Assembly: GCF_002379585.1 (NCBI RefSeq)
Contig: NZ_DFUE01000011.1
Location: 16,369-80,368, forward strand
Reading direction: 5' to 3'
Length of the DNA: 64,000 bases
Origin: Pseudomonas sp. UBA4194
GTDB taxonomy: Bacteria; Pseudomonadota; Gammaproteobacteria; Pseudomonadales; Pseudomonadaceae
Below are positions 26,687 to 36,002 of the stretch, in pieces. Each line of letters begins with the position of its first letter. The first letter of the stretch is position 1. The translations under genes and the position numbers were made by a program. The notes beneath the pieces are model-generated. The model made no database searches, was not told where the DNA came from, and worked only from the letters and a program-made list of their open reading frames with translations.

Positions 26687-27461
26687 TTTTCTTCTTTACG
26701 CCTTGCTTGCGGGCCTTGCCCTGGCGGTGGTTGCCGGCCCTCTGGGCTCGTTCGTGGTGTGGCGGCGCATGGCCTACTTCGGCGATACCTTGTCCCATGC
26801 CGCGCTGCTGGGCGTTGCCTTGGGCTTCGTGCTCGACGTCAGCCCCGCACTGGCAGTGACGGTTGGCTGTCTGTTGCTGGCGATCCTGCTGGTGACACTG
26901 CAACAGCGCCAGCCACTGGCCTCGGACACACTGCTGGGCATTCTTGCACCGAGCACCCTGTCCCTGGGCCTGGTGGTGTTGAGCTTCATGCACGATGTAC
27001 GCATCGACCTGATGGCCTATCTGTTCGGCGACCTGCTGGCGATCAGCCCGGCGGACCTGGCCTGGATCATCGGCGGCAGCGTGGCGGTGCTGTTGCTGCT
27101 GGTGGCGCTGTGGCGGCCGCTGCTGGCGGTGACGGTGCACGAAGAGCTGGCCCGGGTGGAGGGCCTGCCGGTGGCGGGCCTGCGCATGGCCTTGATGCTG
27201 TTGATCGCGGTGGTGATCGCAGTGGCGATGAAAATCGTCGGGGTATTGTTGATCACCTCCTTGCTGATCATTCCAGCGGCGGCGGCGCAACGTCATGCGC
27301 GCTCGCCCGAGCAGATGGCGCTGGGCGCCAGTGTGCTGGGCGTGGTGGCGGTGTGCGGCGGCTTGGCGATGTCGTGGTTCAAGGACACACCGGCAGGGCC
27401 TTCCATCGTGGTGTGTGCGGCGCTGTTGTTCCTGCTCAGTTTCGCCTTGCCCAAGCGGTAG
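26679..27461 (+). CDS. znuB: Zinc ABC transporter permease ZnuB
   Basis: The 260-residue permease has seven or eight hydrophobic helices and the ABC-3 family signatures: GSFVVWRRMAYFGDTLSHAA near the N terminus and KIVGVLLITSLLIIPAAAA in the second half. It forms the inner-membrane channel for zinc with ZnuC and ZnuA. Translation is coupled to znuC by overlap. A REP-like CGCGGCGCCACGCCGCG follows at about 27486. Confidence 0.93.
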   Translation: MADFLLYALLAGLALAVVAGPLGSFVVWRRMAYFGDTLSHAALLGVALGFVLDVSPALAVTVGCLLLAILLVTLQQRQPLASDTLLGILAPSTLSLGLVVLSFMHDVRIDLMAYLFGDLLAISPADLAWIIGGSVAVLLLLVALWRPLLAVTVHEELARVEGLPVAGLRMALMLLIAVVIAVAMKIVGVLLITSLLIIPAAAAQRHARSPEQMALGASVLGVVAVCGGLAMSWFKDTPAGPSIVVCAALLFLLSFALPKR

Positions 27462-27614
27462 GTGGGGTGTCGGGGGAGGCCTTTGCGCGGCGCCACGCCG
27501 CGAAGGGGTTCTCCCTGACACACTGTGGAACACCGATTTTCACCCCCCATATTTTCCCAAATCCCCCCACGGTGTAGACTTGGCCGTTTTTTGGGCAAAT
27601 AGAGAGTCGTAGCA

Positions 27615-28322
27615 ATGAAGCCGTTCGCCTCCCGTTATCTGCTACTTGCCGTATTTTCACTGCTGTTGGCAGCCTGCCAAACTCAGCCGAGCGACACCGC
27701 CGCCCAGGCGCAGCCCGATGCCTGGGCGCAGCTGGAGCACAATATCGCCACCAGTGAGCTGGCCACTGCAGAAGACCAGCTGGCCAAGCTGCAGGCGCAG
27801 ACGCCCGACGATCCCCGCGTGAACGAAGCTCAGCGGCAGTTGGCCGAAGCGTATCTGCAACGCAGCCAGGTCATGCTGCAAAAAGGTGACGTGAATGCCG
27901 CGGCCACCGCACTGAGCCGGGCCAGGGCGCTGATGCCTCAGGCACCCGCACTGATCGGCGGCGTCAACGGTGCCATTGCGCAGGCGCGCAAAGCCGAGCT
28001 GGAAAAAGCCGAGGCCGCACTCAAGGCAGCCGAAGCCCGGCCCAAGGCGCTGGTGCTGGACCCTGACGCGAGCATTTCATACGTACCGCTGAAGATGCAC
28101 AGCGCACCGCAGTTACGCGCACAGATGGACGATATCGCTACCGACGTCGTGCATTTCCAGTGTGATGTGATCGTTCAGGTTGCCCAGCCGGGCGAGTATC
28201 GCCGCCTGGCAGACCTGCTCAAGGATCGAGTGAGCGAACAGTTGCCGGAGATGCAACTGAAAGTCGGCCGCCGTGTAGTACACGGACAGCCGACTCAGGT
28301 AGTGCTTATACCGCGCCGTTAA
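27615..28322 (+). CDS. Lipoprotein with helical repeat region (PA5502-like)
   Basis: The 235-residue protein has a lipobox (LLLAACQT, Cys at residue 21), then helices rich in Ala, Gln and Glu with TPR-like spacing (about residues 40-145), then a small beta-alpha domain ending VHGQPTQVVLIPRR. I know no function; the homologue between znuB and the met genes of P. aeruginosa is PA5502 by position. The 3' end overlaps the converging katE stop by four bases. Confidence 0.75.
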   Translation: MKPFASRYLLLAVFSLLLAACQTQPSDTAAQAQPDAWAQLEHNIATSELATAEDQLAKLQAQTPDDPRVNEAQRQLAEAYLQRSQVMLQKGDVNAAATALSRARALMPQAPALIGGVNGAIAQARKAELEKAEAALKAAEARPKALVLDPDASISYVPLKMHSAPQLRAQMDDIATDVVHFQCDVIVQVAQPGEYRRLADLLKDRVSEQLPEMQLKVGRRVVHGQPTQVVLIPRR

Positions 28323-30457
28323 GCCGGGATGGCCTTGGCCGCCGGCTCACGATCCCATACCCGGTGCTGGGCAATGGCGGCGATGAAGGCCTTGATGGTC
28401 TTGTCATCGTCGCCCACCAGCAACCCGGCATCTTCCTGCAGACGCAACGCATCGAGCAGCGGCTTGGCATCCTTGCTGATACCGATCGCCTTGAGGTGCT
28501 TGTACGCCTCGAGCAGGTAGTGCAGCGCCACGCCGTCAGTGCTCAACGCTTTCACCGAATCAGCACCACCCGGCACCCACACGGCATCGAACGCCACCGA
28601 TGGCAGGCCTTCGGCTGATGCATCCACCGGCAGCGACTTGCCGTCGGCGGTCGTGACCGGTGCACTGGTAGGGCCCAGCACCTTGGCGTGAGCGCCTTCG
28701 GCGGTCAGGGCTTTCTTCAGCGCATCGATGGCCTTGCTGTCCACACCGTTGGCCACCAGAATCGCAACCTTGCGGCTCTTGATATCGCCGGACAACAGGT
28801 TCATCTGGCTCAGCGCCGGCGATTCCTTCAGCGACGAAGGCTTGACCGATACCGTACCTTTTTTCGGCGCCGGCAGACCCAGGTTGGCAGCCACGCGGGA
28901 AGCCAGTTCCAGATCGATGTTGGCCAGGATTTCGTTGACCTGACGGGCACGGATGTACTCGCGATCCACCTTGCCCAGCTCGAAGCTATAGGCCGAAATG
29001 ATGTGCTCCTTCTCGGCATGGCTCATGCTGTTGAAGAACAGCGTGGCTTGGGAGAAGTGATCGGCGAACGATTCGCTGCGCTCACGCACCTTGTGCGCCT
29101 CGATGCGCTCCGGATAGGTTTCGAAACCGCCATCCACCGGGCCTGGTGGGGTTTCCTTGGGCCAGCCGCCATCAATCGAGTTGGGCTCGTAGGACGCACG
29201 ACCCTTGTCGATGGTGGTGCGGTGCTGAGCATCACGTTGACCGTTGTGGTTCGGCGCGACAGGACGGTTGATCGGGATCTCGTGGAAGTTCGGACCGCCC
29301 AGACGGCTGATCTGGGTGTCGGTGTACGAGAACAGACGACCTTGCAGCAATGGATCGTTGGAGAAGTCGATGCCCGGCACGATGTGGCCAGGGCAGAACG
29401 CAACCTGCTCGGTTTCCGCGAAGTAGTTGTCCGGGTTGCGGTTGAGCACCATACGGCCCAACGGGGTCACCGGCACCAGCTCTTCCGGAATGATCTTGGT
29501 GGGGTCGAGCAGGTCGAATTCGAACTTGTGCTCGTCTTCTTCCGGGACGATCTGTACGCCCAGTTCCCACTCGGGGTAGTCACCCATCTCGATGGATTCC
29601 CACAGGTCGCGGCGGTGGAAATCGGTGTCCTTGCCGGCCAGCTTCTGCGCTTCGTCCCACACCAGCGAGCAGGTGCCGAACTTCGGCTTCCAGTGGAACT
29701 TGACGAACGTCCCCTTGCCTTCGCCGTTGACGAAACGGAAGGTGTGGATGCCGAAACCCTGCATGGTGCGCAGGCTTTTCGGGATAGCCCGGTCAGACAT
29801 GGTCCACAGCACCATGTGCGCCGACTCAGGCACCAGCGAGACGAAGTCCCAGAAGGTGTCGTGCGCCGAACCGCCGGTAGGGATTTCGTTGTGAGGCTCG
29901 GGCTTCACCGCATGCACGAAGTCCGGGAACTTGATGGCGTCCTGAATGAAAAATACCGGCATGTTGTTGCCCACCAGGTCGAAGTTGCCTTCGTCGGTGT
30001 AGAACTTGACGGCAAAACCGCGCACGTCACGTACCGTGTCACCCGAGCCACGTGGGCCCTGCACAGTGGAGAAACGCACGAAGACCGGGGTCTGCTTGCC
30101 CGGGTCCTGAAGGAAACCGGCCTTGGTCAGCGCCGCATGGCTTTCATAGGTTTCGAAGAAACCATGGGCCGCCGTGCCACGGGCATGGACGATACGCTCA
30201 GGAATGCGCTCGTGGTCGAAGTGGGTGATCTTCTCACGCATGATGAAGTCTTCGAGCAGCGACGGCCCGCGTGCTCCAACCTTCAGGGTGTTCTGATTGT
30301 CGCTGATTTTCACGCCATGGTTGGTGCGCAGCGCTTGGCCAGTGCCGTCGGAGCGGAATTGCTCCAGGGCTTCGATCTTGGCGTTGCTGTTCTGGCGGTC
30401 CGGCGTGTCGGTGCCGGCGGCTTCGCTCTTGCCGGTAGTGGGTGTCTTGTTGCTCAT
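28319..30457 (-). CDS. katE: Large-subunit catalase HPII
   Basis: The 712-residue enzyme is a clade 2 catalase. It shows the distal histidine in RIVHARGTAAHG, the distal Asn in FDLVGNNMPVFFIQD, the proximal heme tyrosine in GRLFSYTDTQISRLG, and a C-terminal DJ-1/GATase-like domain (KVAILVANGVDSKAIDAL to about residue 690). It destroys hydrogen peroxide in the cytoplasm, and in relatives is induced by RpoS in stationary phase. The ATG follows AAGGAG. I could not identify a clear RpoS promoter in the 297-bp gap to metN. Confidence 0.95.
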   Translation of the reverse strand: MSNKTPTTGKSEAAGTDTPDRQNSNAKIEALEQFRSDGTGQALRTNHGVKISDNQNTLKVGARGPSLLEDFIMREKITHFDHERIPERIVHARGTAAHGFFETYESHAALTKAGFLQDPGKQTPVFVRFSTVQGPRGSGDTVRDVRGFAVKFYTDEGNFDLVGNNMPVFFIQDAIKFPDFVHAVKPEPHNEIPTGGSAHDTFWDFVSLVPESAHMVLWTMSDRAIPKSLRTMQGFGIHTFRFVNGEGKGTFVKFHWKPKFGTCSLVWDEAQKLAGKDTDFHRRDLWESIEMGDYPEWELGVQIVPEEDEHKFEFDLLDPTKIIPEELVPVTPLGRMVLNRNPDNYFAETEQVAFCPGHIVPGIDFSNDPLLQGRLFSYTDTQISRLGGPNFHEIPINRPVAPNHNGQRDAQHRTTIDKGRASYEPNSIDGGWPKETPPGPVDGGFETYPERIEAHKVRERSESFADHFSQATLFFNSMSHAEKEHIISAYSFELGKVDREYIRARQVNEILANIDLELASRVAANLGLPAPKKGTVSVKPSSLKESPALSQMNLLSGDIKSRKVAILVANGVDSKAIDALKKALTAEGAHAKVLGPTSAPVTTADGKSLPVDASAEGLPSVAFDAVWVPGGADSVKALSTDGVALHYLLEAYKHLKAIGISKDAKPLLDALRLQEDAGLLVGDDDKTIKAFIAAIAQHRVWDREPAAKAIPA

Positions 30458-30754
30458 CGGGCCTAAACTCCTTGATTCACGGCTGTCCGTTCGGCGGACT
30501 TGGATACGTACCCTCGCCTGATCACGGCAGGCATGGGCCGGGGATACTTATGAGATGACCGGACGAATTGAATGGACGTTCCTTTTATTTTGAATCGACA
30601 CGCCGGATGGAGCGGGCAGCGACCTTTAGTCGCGTTATCGCCAAAACGAAGGTGGGTGACGAAATAAATGCTAAGAACCTCTAAACGGCTAGGCTAAAAT
30701 GCGCGCCCGGCTATCCGCTGCCCCCTTATTCATGCGCCCCACAAGGTTCGCTAC

Positions 30755-31762
30755 GTGATCGAGTTTCAAGATGTCCACAAGACCTACCGCGTGGCCGGTA
30801 GGGAAATCCCGGCACTGCACCCCACTCGCCTGAGTGTGCCGGCAGGCCAGGTGTTCGGCCTCATAGGCCATTCCGGCGCAGGGAAAAGTACCCTGCTGCG
30901 CCTGATCAATCGCCTGGAGAACCCCAGCGGCGGCACCATCATCGTCGACGGTGAAGATGTCACCGCGTTCGATGCCGATGCCTTGCGGGGCTTCCGCCAA
31001 CAGGTCGGGATGATTTTCCAGCACTTCAATCTGCTGGCGTCCAAGACCGTTGCCGACAACGTCGCCATGCCCCTGAGCCTGGCCGGCAAGCTGTCACGCC
31101 GGGAGATCGACCAGCGCGTGGCCGAACTGCTTGCGCGGGTAGGCCTGGCCGACCATGCGAAAAAATACCCCGCTCAGCTCTCCGGTGGGCAGAAGCAGCG
31201 GGTGGGCATCGCCCGCGCGCTGTCGACCAACCCCAAGATCCTGCTGTGCGACGAAGCGACCAGCGCGCTGGACCCGCAGACCACCGCTTCGGTGCTGCAA
31301 CTGCTGGCCGAGATCAACCGTGAACTGAAGCTGACCATCGTGCTGATCACCCATGAAATGGACGTGATCCGCCGCGTCTGCGATCAGGTGGCAGTCATGG
31401 ATGCCGGCGTGATCGTCGAGCAGGGCTCGGTGGCCGATGTGTTCCTGCACCCGCAACACCCCACCACCAAGCGCTTCGTCCAGGAACACGAACAGGTCGA
31501 CGAGAAAGAGCAGCGTGACGACTTCGCCCACGTCGCCGGCCGTATCGTGCGCCTGACGTTCCAGGGCGATGCCACTTACGCACCGCTGCTGGGCACCGTG
31601 GCCCGTGAGACCGGCGTGGATTACAGCATCCTGGCCGGGCGTATCGACCGCATCAAGGACACCCCCTACGGGCAGCTGACCCTGGCCATCACCGGTGGTG
31701 ACATGGACGCCGCATTCGCCCGCTTCACTGCGGCAGACGTTCACATGGAGGTGCTGCGCTGA
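30755..31762 (+). CDS. metN: Methionine ABC transporter ATPase MetN
   Basis: The 335-residue ATPase has Walker A GHSGAGKST, signature LSGGQKQRV, Walker B LLCDEATSALDP and switch LITHEMD. A C-terminal NIL (ACT-like) domain of about 75 residues (from VRLTFQGDATY) is the methionine-sensing part seen in MetN. The start is a GTG with AAGG before it. An AT-rich TAAAAT at 30695-30700 could be the -10 box of the operon. It energises D/L-methionine uptake with MetI and MetQ. The stop overlaps the metI start by one base. Confidence 0.93.
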   Translation: MIEFQDVHKTYRVAGREIPALHPTRLSVPAGQVFGLIGHSGAGKSTLLRLINRLENPSGGTIIVDGEDVTAFDADALRGFRQQVGMIFQHFNLLASKTVADNVAMPLSLAGKLSRREIDQRVAELLARVGLADHAKKYPAQLSGGQKQRVGIARALSTNPKILLCDEATSALDPQTTASVLQLLAEINRELKLTIVLITHEMDVIRRVCDQVAVMDAGVIVEQGSVADVFLHPQHPTTKRFVQEHEQVDEKEQRDDFAHVAGRIVRLTFQGDATYAPLLGTVARETGVDYSILAGRIDRIKDTPYGQLTLAITGGDMDAAFARFTAADVHMEVLR

Positions 31763-32433
31763 TGGAACTGATCAATTTCTTCGCCACCGTGGACTGGAGC
31801 GAAATCTGGCAAGCGACCCTCGACACCTTGATCATGCTGGGTGCATCGCTGCTGTTCACCGTGGTACTGGGTCTGCCGCTGGGCGTGCTGCTGTTCCTCA
31901 CCGGGCCACGGCAAATGTTTGAGAAGCCGCGGCTGTACGCCCTGTTGTCGTTCGTCGTCAACGTGGTGCGCTCGCTGCCGTTCATCATCCTGATCATTCT
32001 GCTGATCCCCACCACCGTCGTGCTGGTGGGCACGTCGCTGGGCGTTCCGGGCGCCATTCCGCCACTGGTGATCGGTACGGTGCCGTTCTTCGCGCGCCTG
32101 GTGGAAACCGCCCTGCGTGAAGTCGACCGCGGCATCATCGAGGCCACCCAGGCCATGGGCGCCAGCACCCGACAGATCATCAGCCGGGCACTGTTGCCCG
32201 AAGCCATGCCCGGCATCATCGCCGCCGTGACCGTGACCACCATCACCCTGGTGTCCTATACCGCGATGGCCGGCGTGGTCGGCGCGGGCGGCCTCGGCGA
32301 CCTGGCCATCCGCTACGGTTACCAGCGTTTTCAGGACAACGTGATGTACGTCACGGTGATTATCCTGATTTTGATGGTCCAACTGTTGCAGATGATCGGC
32401 GACCGGCTGGTCGTGCACTTTTCCCGCAAATAA
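31762..32433 (+). CDS. metI: Methionine ABC transporter permease MetI
   Basis: The 223-residue permease has five membrane helices and the EAA loop (ETALREVDRGIIEATQAMGA) that docks with MetN. It forms the inner-membrane path for methionine. The gene is translationally coupled to metN and followed by metQ after 42 bp. Confidence 0.93.
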   Translation: MELINFFATVDWSEIWQATLDTLIMLGASLLFTVVLGLPLGVLLFLTGPRQMFEKPRLYALLSFVVNVVRSLPFIILIILLIPTTVVLVGTSLGVPGAIPPLVIGTVPFFARLVETALREVDRGIIEATQAMGASTRQIISRALLPEAMPGIIAAVTVTTITLVSYTAMAGVVGAGGLGDLAIRYGYQRFQDNVMYVTVIILILMVQLLQMIGDRLVVHFSRK

Positions 32434-32475
32434 TCACCGGTTGGGCCCGTCAGGGCCCCGACAAGGAAACTCCAT

Positions 32476-33249
32476 ATGAAACGATTACTGGCCGCCTTTG
32501 CCGCCGTCGCCGCGCTGTCTGCCCACGCCAACGAAAGCCTCACCGTGGCTGCCACCGCCGTGCCTCATGCCGAAATCCTCGAATTCGTGAAGCCGCAACT
32601 GGCCGCCGAAGGCGTGGACCTGAACATCAAGGTGTTCACCGACTACATCCAGCCCAACGTGCAGGTTGCCCAGAAAGCCATGGACGCCAATTTCTTCCAG
32701 CACCAGCCGTACCTGGACGAGTTCAACAAGGGCAAGGGCACTGATCTGGTCGCCGTGACCGGCGTGCACCTGGAGCCATTGGGCGGCTATTCCAGCAAGA
32801 TCAAGGCGCTGAGCGAGCTGGGCAATGGCGCCAATGTGGTCATTCCCAACGACGCCACCAATGGTGGTCGCGCGCTGTTGCTGCTGCAAAAGCACGGCCT
32901 GATCCGCTTGAAGGACCAGAGCGATATCCTGGCAACCACCAAGGACATCGTCGAGAACCCCAAGGAACTGAAGATTCGTGAGCTGGAAGCGGCCACCATT
33001 CCGCGGGTGCTGACGCAGGTGGACCTGGCGCTGATCAATACCAACTATGCGCTGGAGGCCAAGCTGGATCCGTCCAAGGATGCGCTGTTCATCGAGGGCA
33101 ATGACTCGCCGTATGTGAACATCCTGGTGTCGCGCCCGGACAACAAGGATTCGCCAGCCATGCAGAAGCTGGCGGCGGCCCTGCACAGCCCTGAGTTGAA
33201 GCAGTTCATTATCGACAAGTACAAAGGCGCGGTGTTGCCGGCGTTCTGA
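32476..33249 (+). CDS. metQ: Methionine-binding protein MetQ
   Basis: The 257-residue protein belongs to the NlpA/MetQ family (VAATAVPHAEILEFVKP, FFQHQPYLDEF, VIPNDATNGGRALLLLQ). The signal peptide ends AHA-NE without a lipobox cysteine, so the protein should be free in the periplasm, not membrane-anchored as in E. coli. AAGGAAA lies before the ATG. A family D repeat follows the stop. Confidence 0.92.
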   Translation: MKRLLAAFAAVAALSAHANESLTVAATAVPHAEILEFVKPQLAAEGVDLNIKVFTDYIQPNVQVAQKAMDANFFQHQPYLDEFNKGKGTDLVAVTGVHLEPLGGYSSKIKALSELGNGANVVIPNDATNGGRALLLLQKHGLIRLKDQSDILATTKDIVENPKELKIRELEAATIPRVLTQVDLALINTNYALEAKLDPSKDALFIEGNDSPYVNILVSRPDNKDSPAMQKLAAALHSPELKQFIIDKYKGAVLPAF

Positions 33250-33277
33250 TGGTTTTTTGGGGGGATCTGGGGTGAAG

Positions 33278-33313
33278 GGTCCCCTCACCCCAGACCTTTC
33301 CCTGAGGGAGAGG
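33278..33313. repeat. Family D repeat, left half
   Basis: GGTCCCCTCACCCCAGACCT and the following CCCTGAGGGAGAGG match the left half of the element described at 59581-59703. It lies between the converging metQ and SCO genes. Confidence 0.8.
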
Positions 33314-33353
33314 AGGCTAAAAGCAGTACGCGGTCGGCTTCCGCTCCCGGAAC

Positions 33354-33986
33354 CTAATCGCCCCTGACCAATCCTGGCAACTGCGCCACCATCTTCTGGT
33401 TATTCACCGGCCCCCGCACAAACCCCCGCTGTCGCCCATCCGGGCCGATCAAGGCCAGATTAGCGCTGTGTTCCACCAGGTAGTTCGGCTTGCGGGTATC
33501 TGCCGGGATGAACGGGATGCTGATGCCTTTGGCCAGTGTCTCCAAGGTCTCCACCGAGGCCACCAGACCGGTGAAATTCGACTTGAAATAGCCCAGGTAC
33601 TGCTTGAGCTGGGCGGGTGTGTCGCGGTTCGGATCGACACTGATCAGCACCACCTGCAGGCGCTCACGGGTGGCCTCCGGCAGCTGGTTCTGTACATCCC
33701 GCAGGTTGGCCAGGGTAGTGGGGCAGATGTCCGGGCAGAAGGTGTAGCCGAAGAACAGCAACGACCATTTGCCTTTGAGCTGATCCATGGCCACGGTGTT
33801 GCCATCCTGGTCGGTCATCTGCACCGGGGGCACCGCGCGGCTCTGGGGCAAGAGGATGATGCCAGCATCGATCAGGGCGACATTGTCGGCACTGTGGCGC
33901 TCGCTGAGCACCTTGTTGACGGTCAGGCCCAGGATCAGGGCCACGATGGCAGCGAGAATGAAGACGGTTTTCTGGACTCGGGTCAT
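33354..33986 (-). CDS. SCO1/SenC-type copper chaperone for cytochrome oxidase
   Basis: The 210-residue protein has one N-terminal membrane helix (about residues 7-26) and a thioredoxin-like domain with the copper-binding CPDIC (C84, C88) and H173 in VEHSANLALIGPDG. It delivers copper to the CuA site of oxidase subunit II. It is last in the leftward oxidase cluster, 4 bp after ctaB, so it is expressed with it. Confidence 0.92.
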   Translation of the reverse strand: MTRVQKTVFILAAIVALILGLTVNKVLSERHSADNVALIDAGIILLPQSRAVPPVQMTDQDGNTVAMDQLKGKWSLLFFGYTFCPDICPTTLANLRDVQNQLPEATRERLQVVLISVDPNRDTPAQLKQYLGYFKSNFTGLVASVETLETLAKGISIPFIPADTRKPNYLVEHSANLALIGPDGRQRGFVRGPVNNQKMVAQLPGLVRGD

Positions 33987-33990
33987 AGGC

Positions 33991-34884
33991 TCATAACGTC
34001 AGCGGCAGATAGTGATCGACCAGCAGGGCGATGAACAGCAGGAACAGGTACCAGATCGAGTACTTGAACGTGGCGATCGCCGCATGGGGTTGCGCGCCAC
34101 GGTACAACACCCAGGCCCAATGCAGGAAGCGCAGCCCCAGTACCAGGGCACAGACCAGATAGACCAGACCGCTCATGCGGATCACGAACGGCAACAGGCT
34201 GACCGCCAGCAGGGCAAAGGTATACAGCAGGATATGCAGCTTGGTGTAGGCCTCGCCGTGGGTCACCGGCAGCATGGGGATATCGGCCTTGGCGTATTCG
34301 AGCTTGCGGTGGATGGCCAGCGCCCAGAAATGCGGCGGCGTCCAGGTGAAGATAATGAGCACCAGCAGCAACGGTTCGGCGCCGAGCTGGCCGGTCACGG
34401 CAACCCAGCCCAGCAGGGGCGGCGCGGCACCGGCCAGACCGCCGATGACGATGTTCTGGGGCGTGGCGCGCTTGAGAAAGCCGGTGTAGATCACGGCATA
34501 GCCCAGCAGCGAGGCCAGGGTCAGCCACGCGCAAAGGGGGTTGGTGAAGGCCAGCAGCACGCTCTGGCCAGCCAGCGCCAGCAACAGGGCGAACACGAGC
34601 GCCGCCGTGGGCGCGACCCGGCCTTCGGCGATCGGGCGCTTGTGGGTCCGCGCCATCAGGGCATCGATGCGCCGGTCGACCACGTGGTTGACCACGGCGG
34701 CGCCCGCAGCGCAAAGGCCGATGCCCAGGTTGCCGAACAGCAGCACCGGCCACGGCACCCAGGCCGGGGTGGCCAGCAACATGCCGATCAGGGAGGTGAT
34801 CAGCATGAGCAGGACGACCTTGGGTTTGGTGAGCTCCAGGTAGTCGCGCCACAAAGGTTGGGCGAGGGCGTGGGAGGGGGTCAT
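33991..34884 (-). CDS. ctaB: Protoheme IX farnesyltransferase (heme O synthase)
   Basis: The 297-residue UbiA-family enzyme has about nine helices and the two Asp-rich motifs (NHVVDRRIDALMARTHKRPI, and YAKADIPMLP in the second half). It attaches farnesyl to heme b to give heme O, the substrate of CtaA. Its start overlaps the ctaA stop by four bases (ATGA). The symbol cyoE is also used; I prefer ctaB because of the aa3 oxidase context. Confidence 0.94.
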   Translation of the reverse strand: MTPSHALAQPLWRDYLELTKPKVVLLMLITSLIGMLLATPAWVPWPVLLFGNLGIGLCAAGAAVVNHVVDRRIDALMARTHKRPIAEGRVAPTAALVFALLLALAGQSVLLAFTNPLCAWLTLASLLGYAVIYTGFLKRATPQNIVIGGLAGAAPPLLGWVAVTGQLGAEPLLLVLIIFTWTPPHFWALAIHRKLEYAKADIPMLPVTHGEAYTKLHILLYTFALLAVSLLPFVIRMSGLVYLVCALVLGLRFLHWAWVLYRGAQPHAAIATFKYSIWYLFLLFIALLVDHYLPLTL

Positions 34885-35993
34885 GGGGTGGGGCCTCGGG
34901 ATGGACGTTGCAGGGTCCCCTCACTCCAACCCTCCCGGGCCGCCGTATGGCCCTGGGGCAGGGGGAGGCGATCAGCGTCAGCAGCAGCGCCATCGTCCAG
35001 CACGAATCCCGTCCTCGGCACCCGAACCCGATAATTCACCCACACCATCACCAGCAGCAACACCGCCCCGCCCAGGTTATGCGCCACAGCCACCACCAGC
35101 GGCAGGCCGAACAGCACATTGCTCAGGCCCAGCCCCACCTGCAACCCCAACGCCCCCAGCAGCAACCCGGCCAGCCTGCCAAGGCCCGCCCGGCGCAGTT
35201 GCCAGGCCAGCGCCAGCAGGCTCAGGCTCACCGTAACCGCGCCTACCCTGTGGGTGAAGTGGATGGCCGTGCGCGCCTCACTGCCCAATTGGCCGCCCAG
35301 GTAACTGGGGCCGATGTGTTGGGTCAGGTGAAAGCCGTTGGCGAAATCCATGGGCGGTATCCATTGACCGTGGCAGGTGGGCAGGTCGAGGCAGGCATAG
35401 GCAGCATAGTTGGCGCTGACCCAGCCGCCCAAGGCGATTTGCCCGATCACCAGCACCAGCCCGACCCGCGCCCACAGGCGCAGGCGTCTGGGCAATCGGG
35501 TCAGGGCGGGCAGTTGGCCGGACAGCCGGAGGGTGAGCAGGAACAACAGGCTCAATGTGGTGAAGCCGCCCAGTAGATGGGACGTCACCACTTGCGGCCA
35601 AAGCTTCAGGGCGACTGTCCACCAACCGAATGCCGCCTGGGCCATGACCACGTTGAGCAGCAGCATGGGCAAGCGGAACGGCTGCCCAGGCTGGCCATGC
35701 AGACGAAGCGCCTGAACGGCCAGCACGCCGATCAGCAGTGCCAGAGCGCCAGCGAAATAGCGATGGATCATTTCGTTCCAGCCGTGATGGCTCAGCACCG
35801 GCTGGTCCGGGAAACGCAGCTGCGCATGGGCCAGTTGCAGCTCGGTCCTGGGCACGCTGAAATAGCCGAAGCATCCTGGCCAGTCGGGACATCCCAACCC
35901 GGCGTGAGTCAACCGTGTGTAGGCGCCCAGCAGCACCACCAGCAGCGCCAGCACGGTAGCGAACAGCGCGAGACGATAGCCTGGCTTGCTCAT
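34881..35993 (-). CDS. ctaA: Heme A synthase (COX15/CtaA)
   Basis: The 370-residue membrane enzyme has eight helices with the heme-ligand histidines in HRYFAG, SHLLGG, HFTHRVG and HNLGG, and cysteine pairs in GLGCPDWPGC and ACLDLPTC. It oxidises heme O to heme A. The last 30 residues (from about ADRLPLPQGH) are not membrane-like and are encoded by a family D repeat (34912-34970), so the normal C terminus is probably extended. Translation is coupled to ctaB. Confidence 0.92.
   Translation of the reverse strand: MSKPGYRLALFATVLALLVVLLGAYTRLTHAGLGCPDWPGCFGYFSVPRTELQLAHAQLRFPDQPVLSHHGWNEMIHRYFAGALALLIGVLAVQALRLHGQPGQPFRLPMLLLNVVMAQAAFGWWTVALKLWPQVVTSHLLGGFTTLSLLFLLTLRLSGQLPALTRLPRRLRLWARVGLVLVIGQIALGGWVSANYAAYACLDLPTCHGQWIPPMDFANGFHLTQHIGPSYLGGQLGSEARTAIHFTHRVGAVTVSLSLLALAWQLRRAGLGRLAGLLLGALGLQVGLGLSNVLFGLPLVVAVAHNLGGAVLLLVMVWVNYRVRVPRTGFVLDDGAAADADRLPLPQGHTAAREGWSEGTLQRPSRGPTP
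34912..34970. repeat. Family D repeat within the 3' end of ctaA
   Basis: GGTCCCCTCACTCCAACCCT, GCCGCCGTATGGCCC and a GGGGCAGGGGGAGG tract resemble parts of the full element at 59581-59703. The copy is diverged and read in frame as the CtaA tail. Confidence 0.55.
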
Positions 35994-36002
35994 CCCATTC
36001 CC

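Noticed and set aside
28688..30466. A 592-codon open frame antisense to katE
   Set aside because: Same reason: a codon-bias shadow of a certain gene with no recognisable protein features.
30458..30754. Possible SAM riboswitch before metN
   Set aside because: No S-box or SAM-II type pairing pattern could be found, and such switches are not usual in Pseudomonas.
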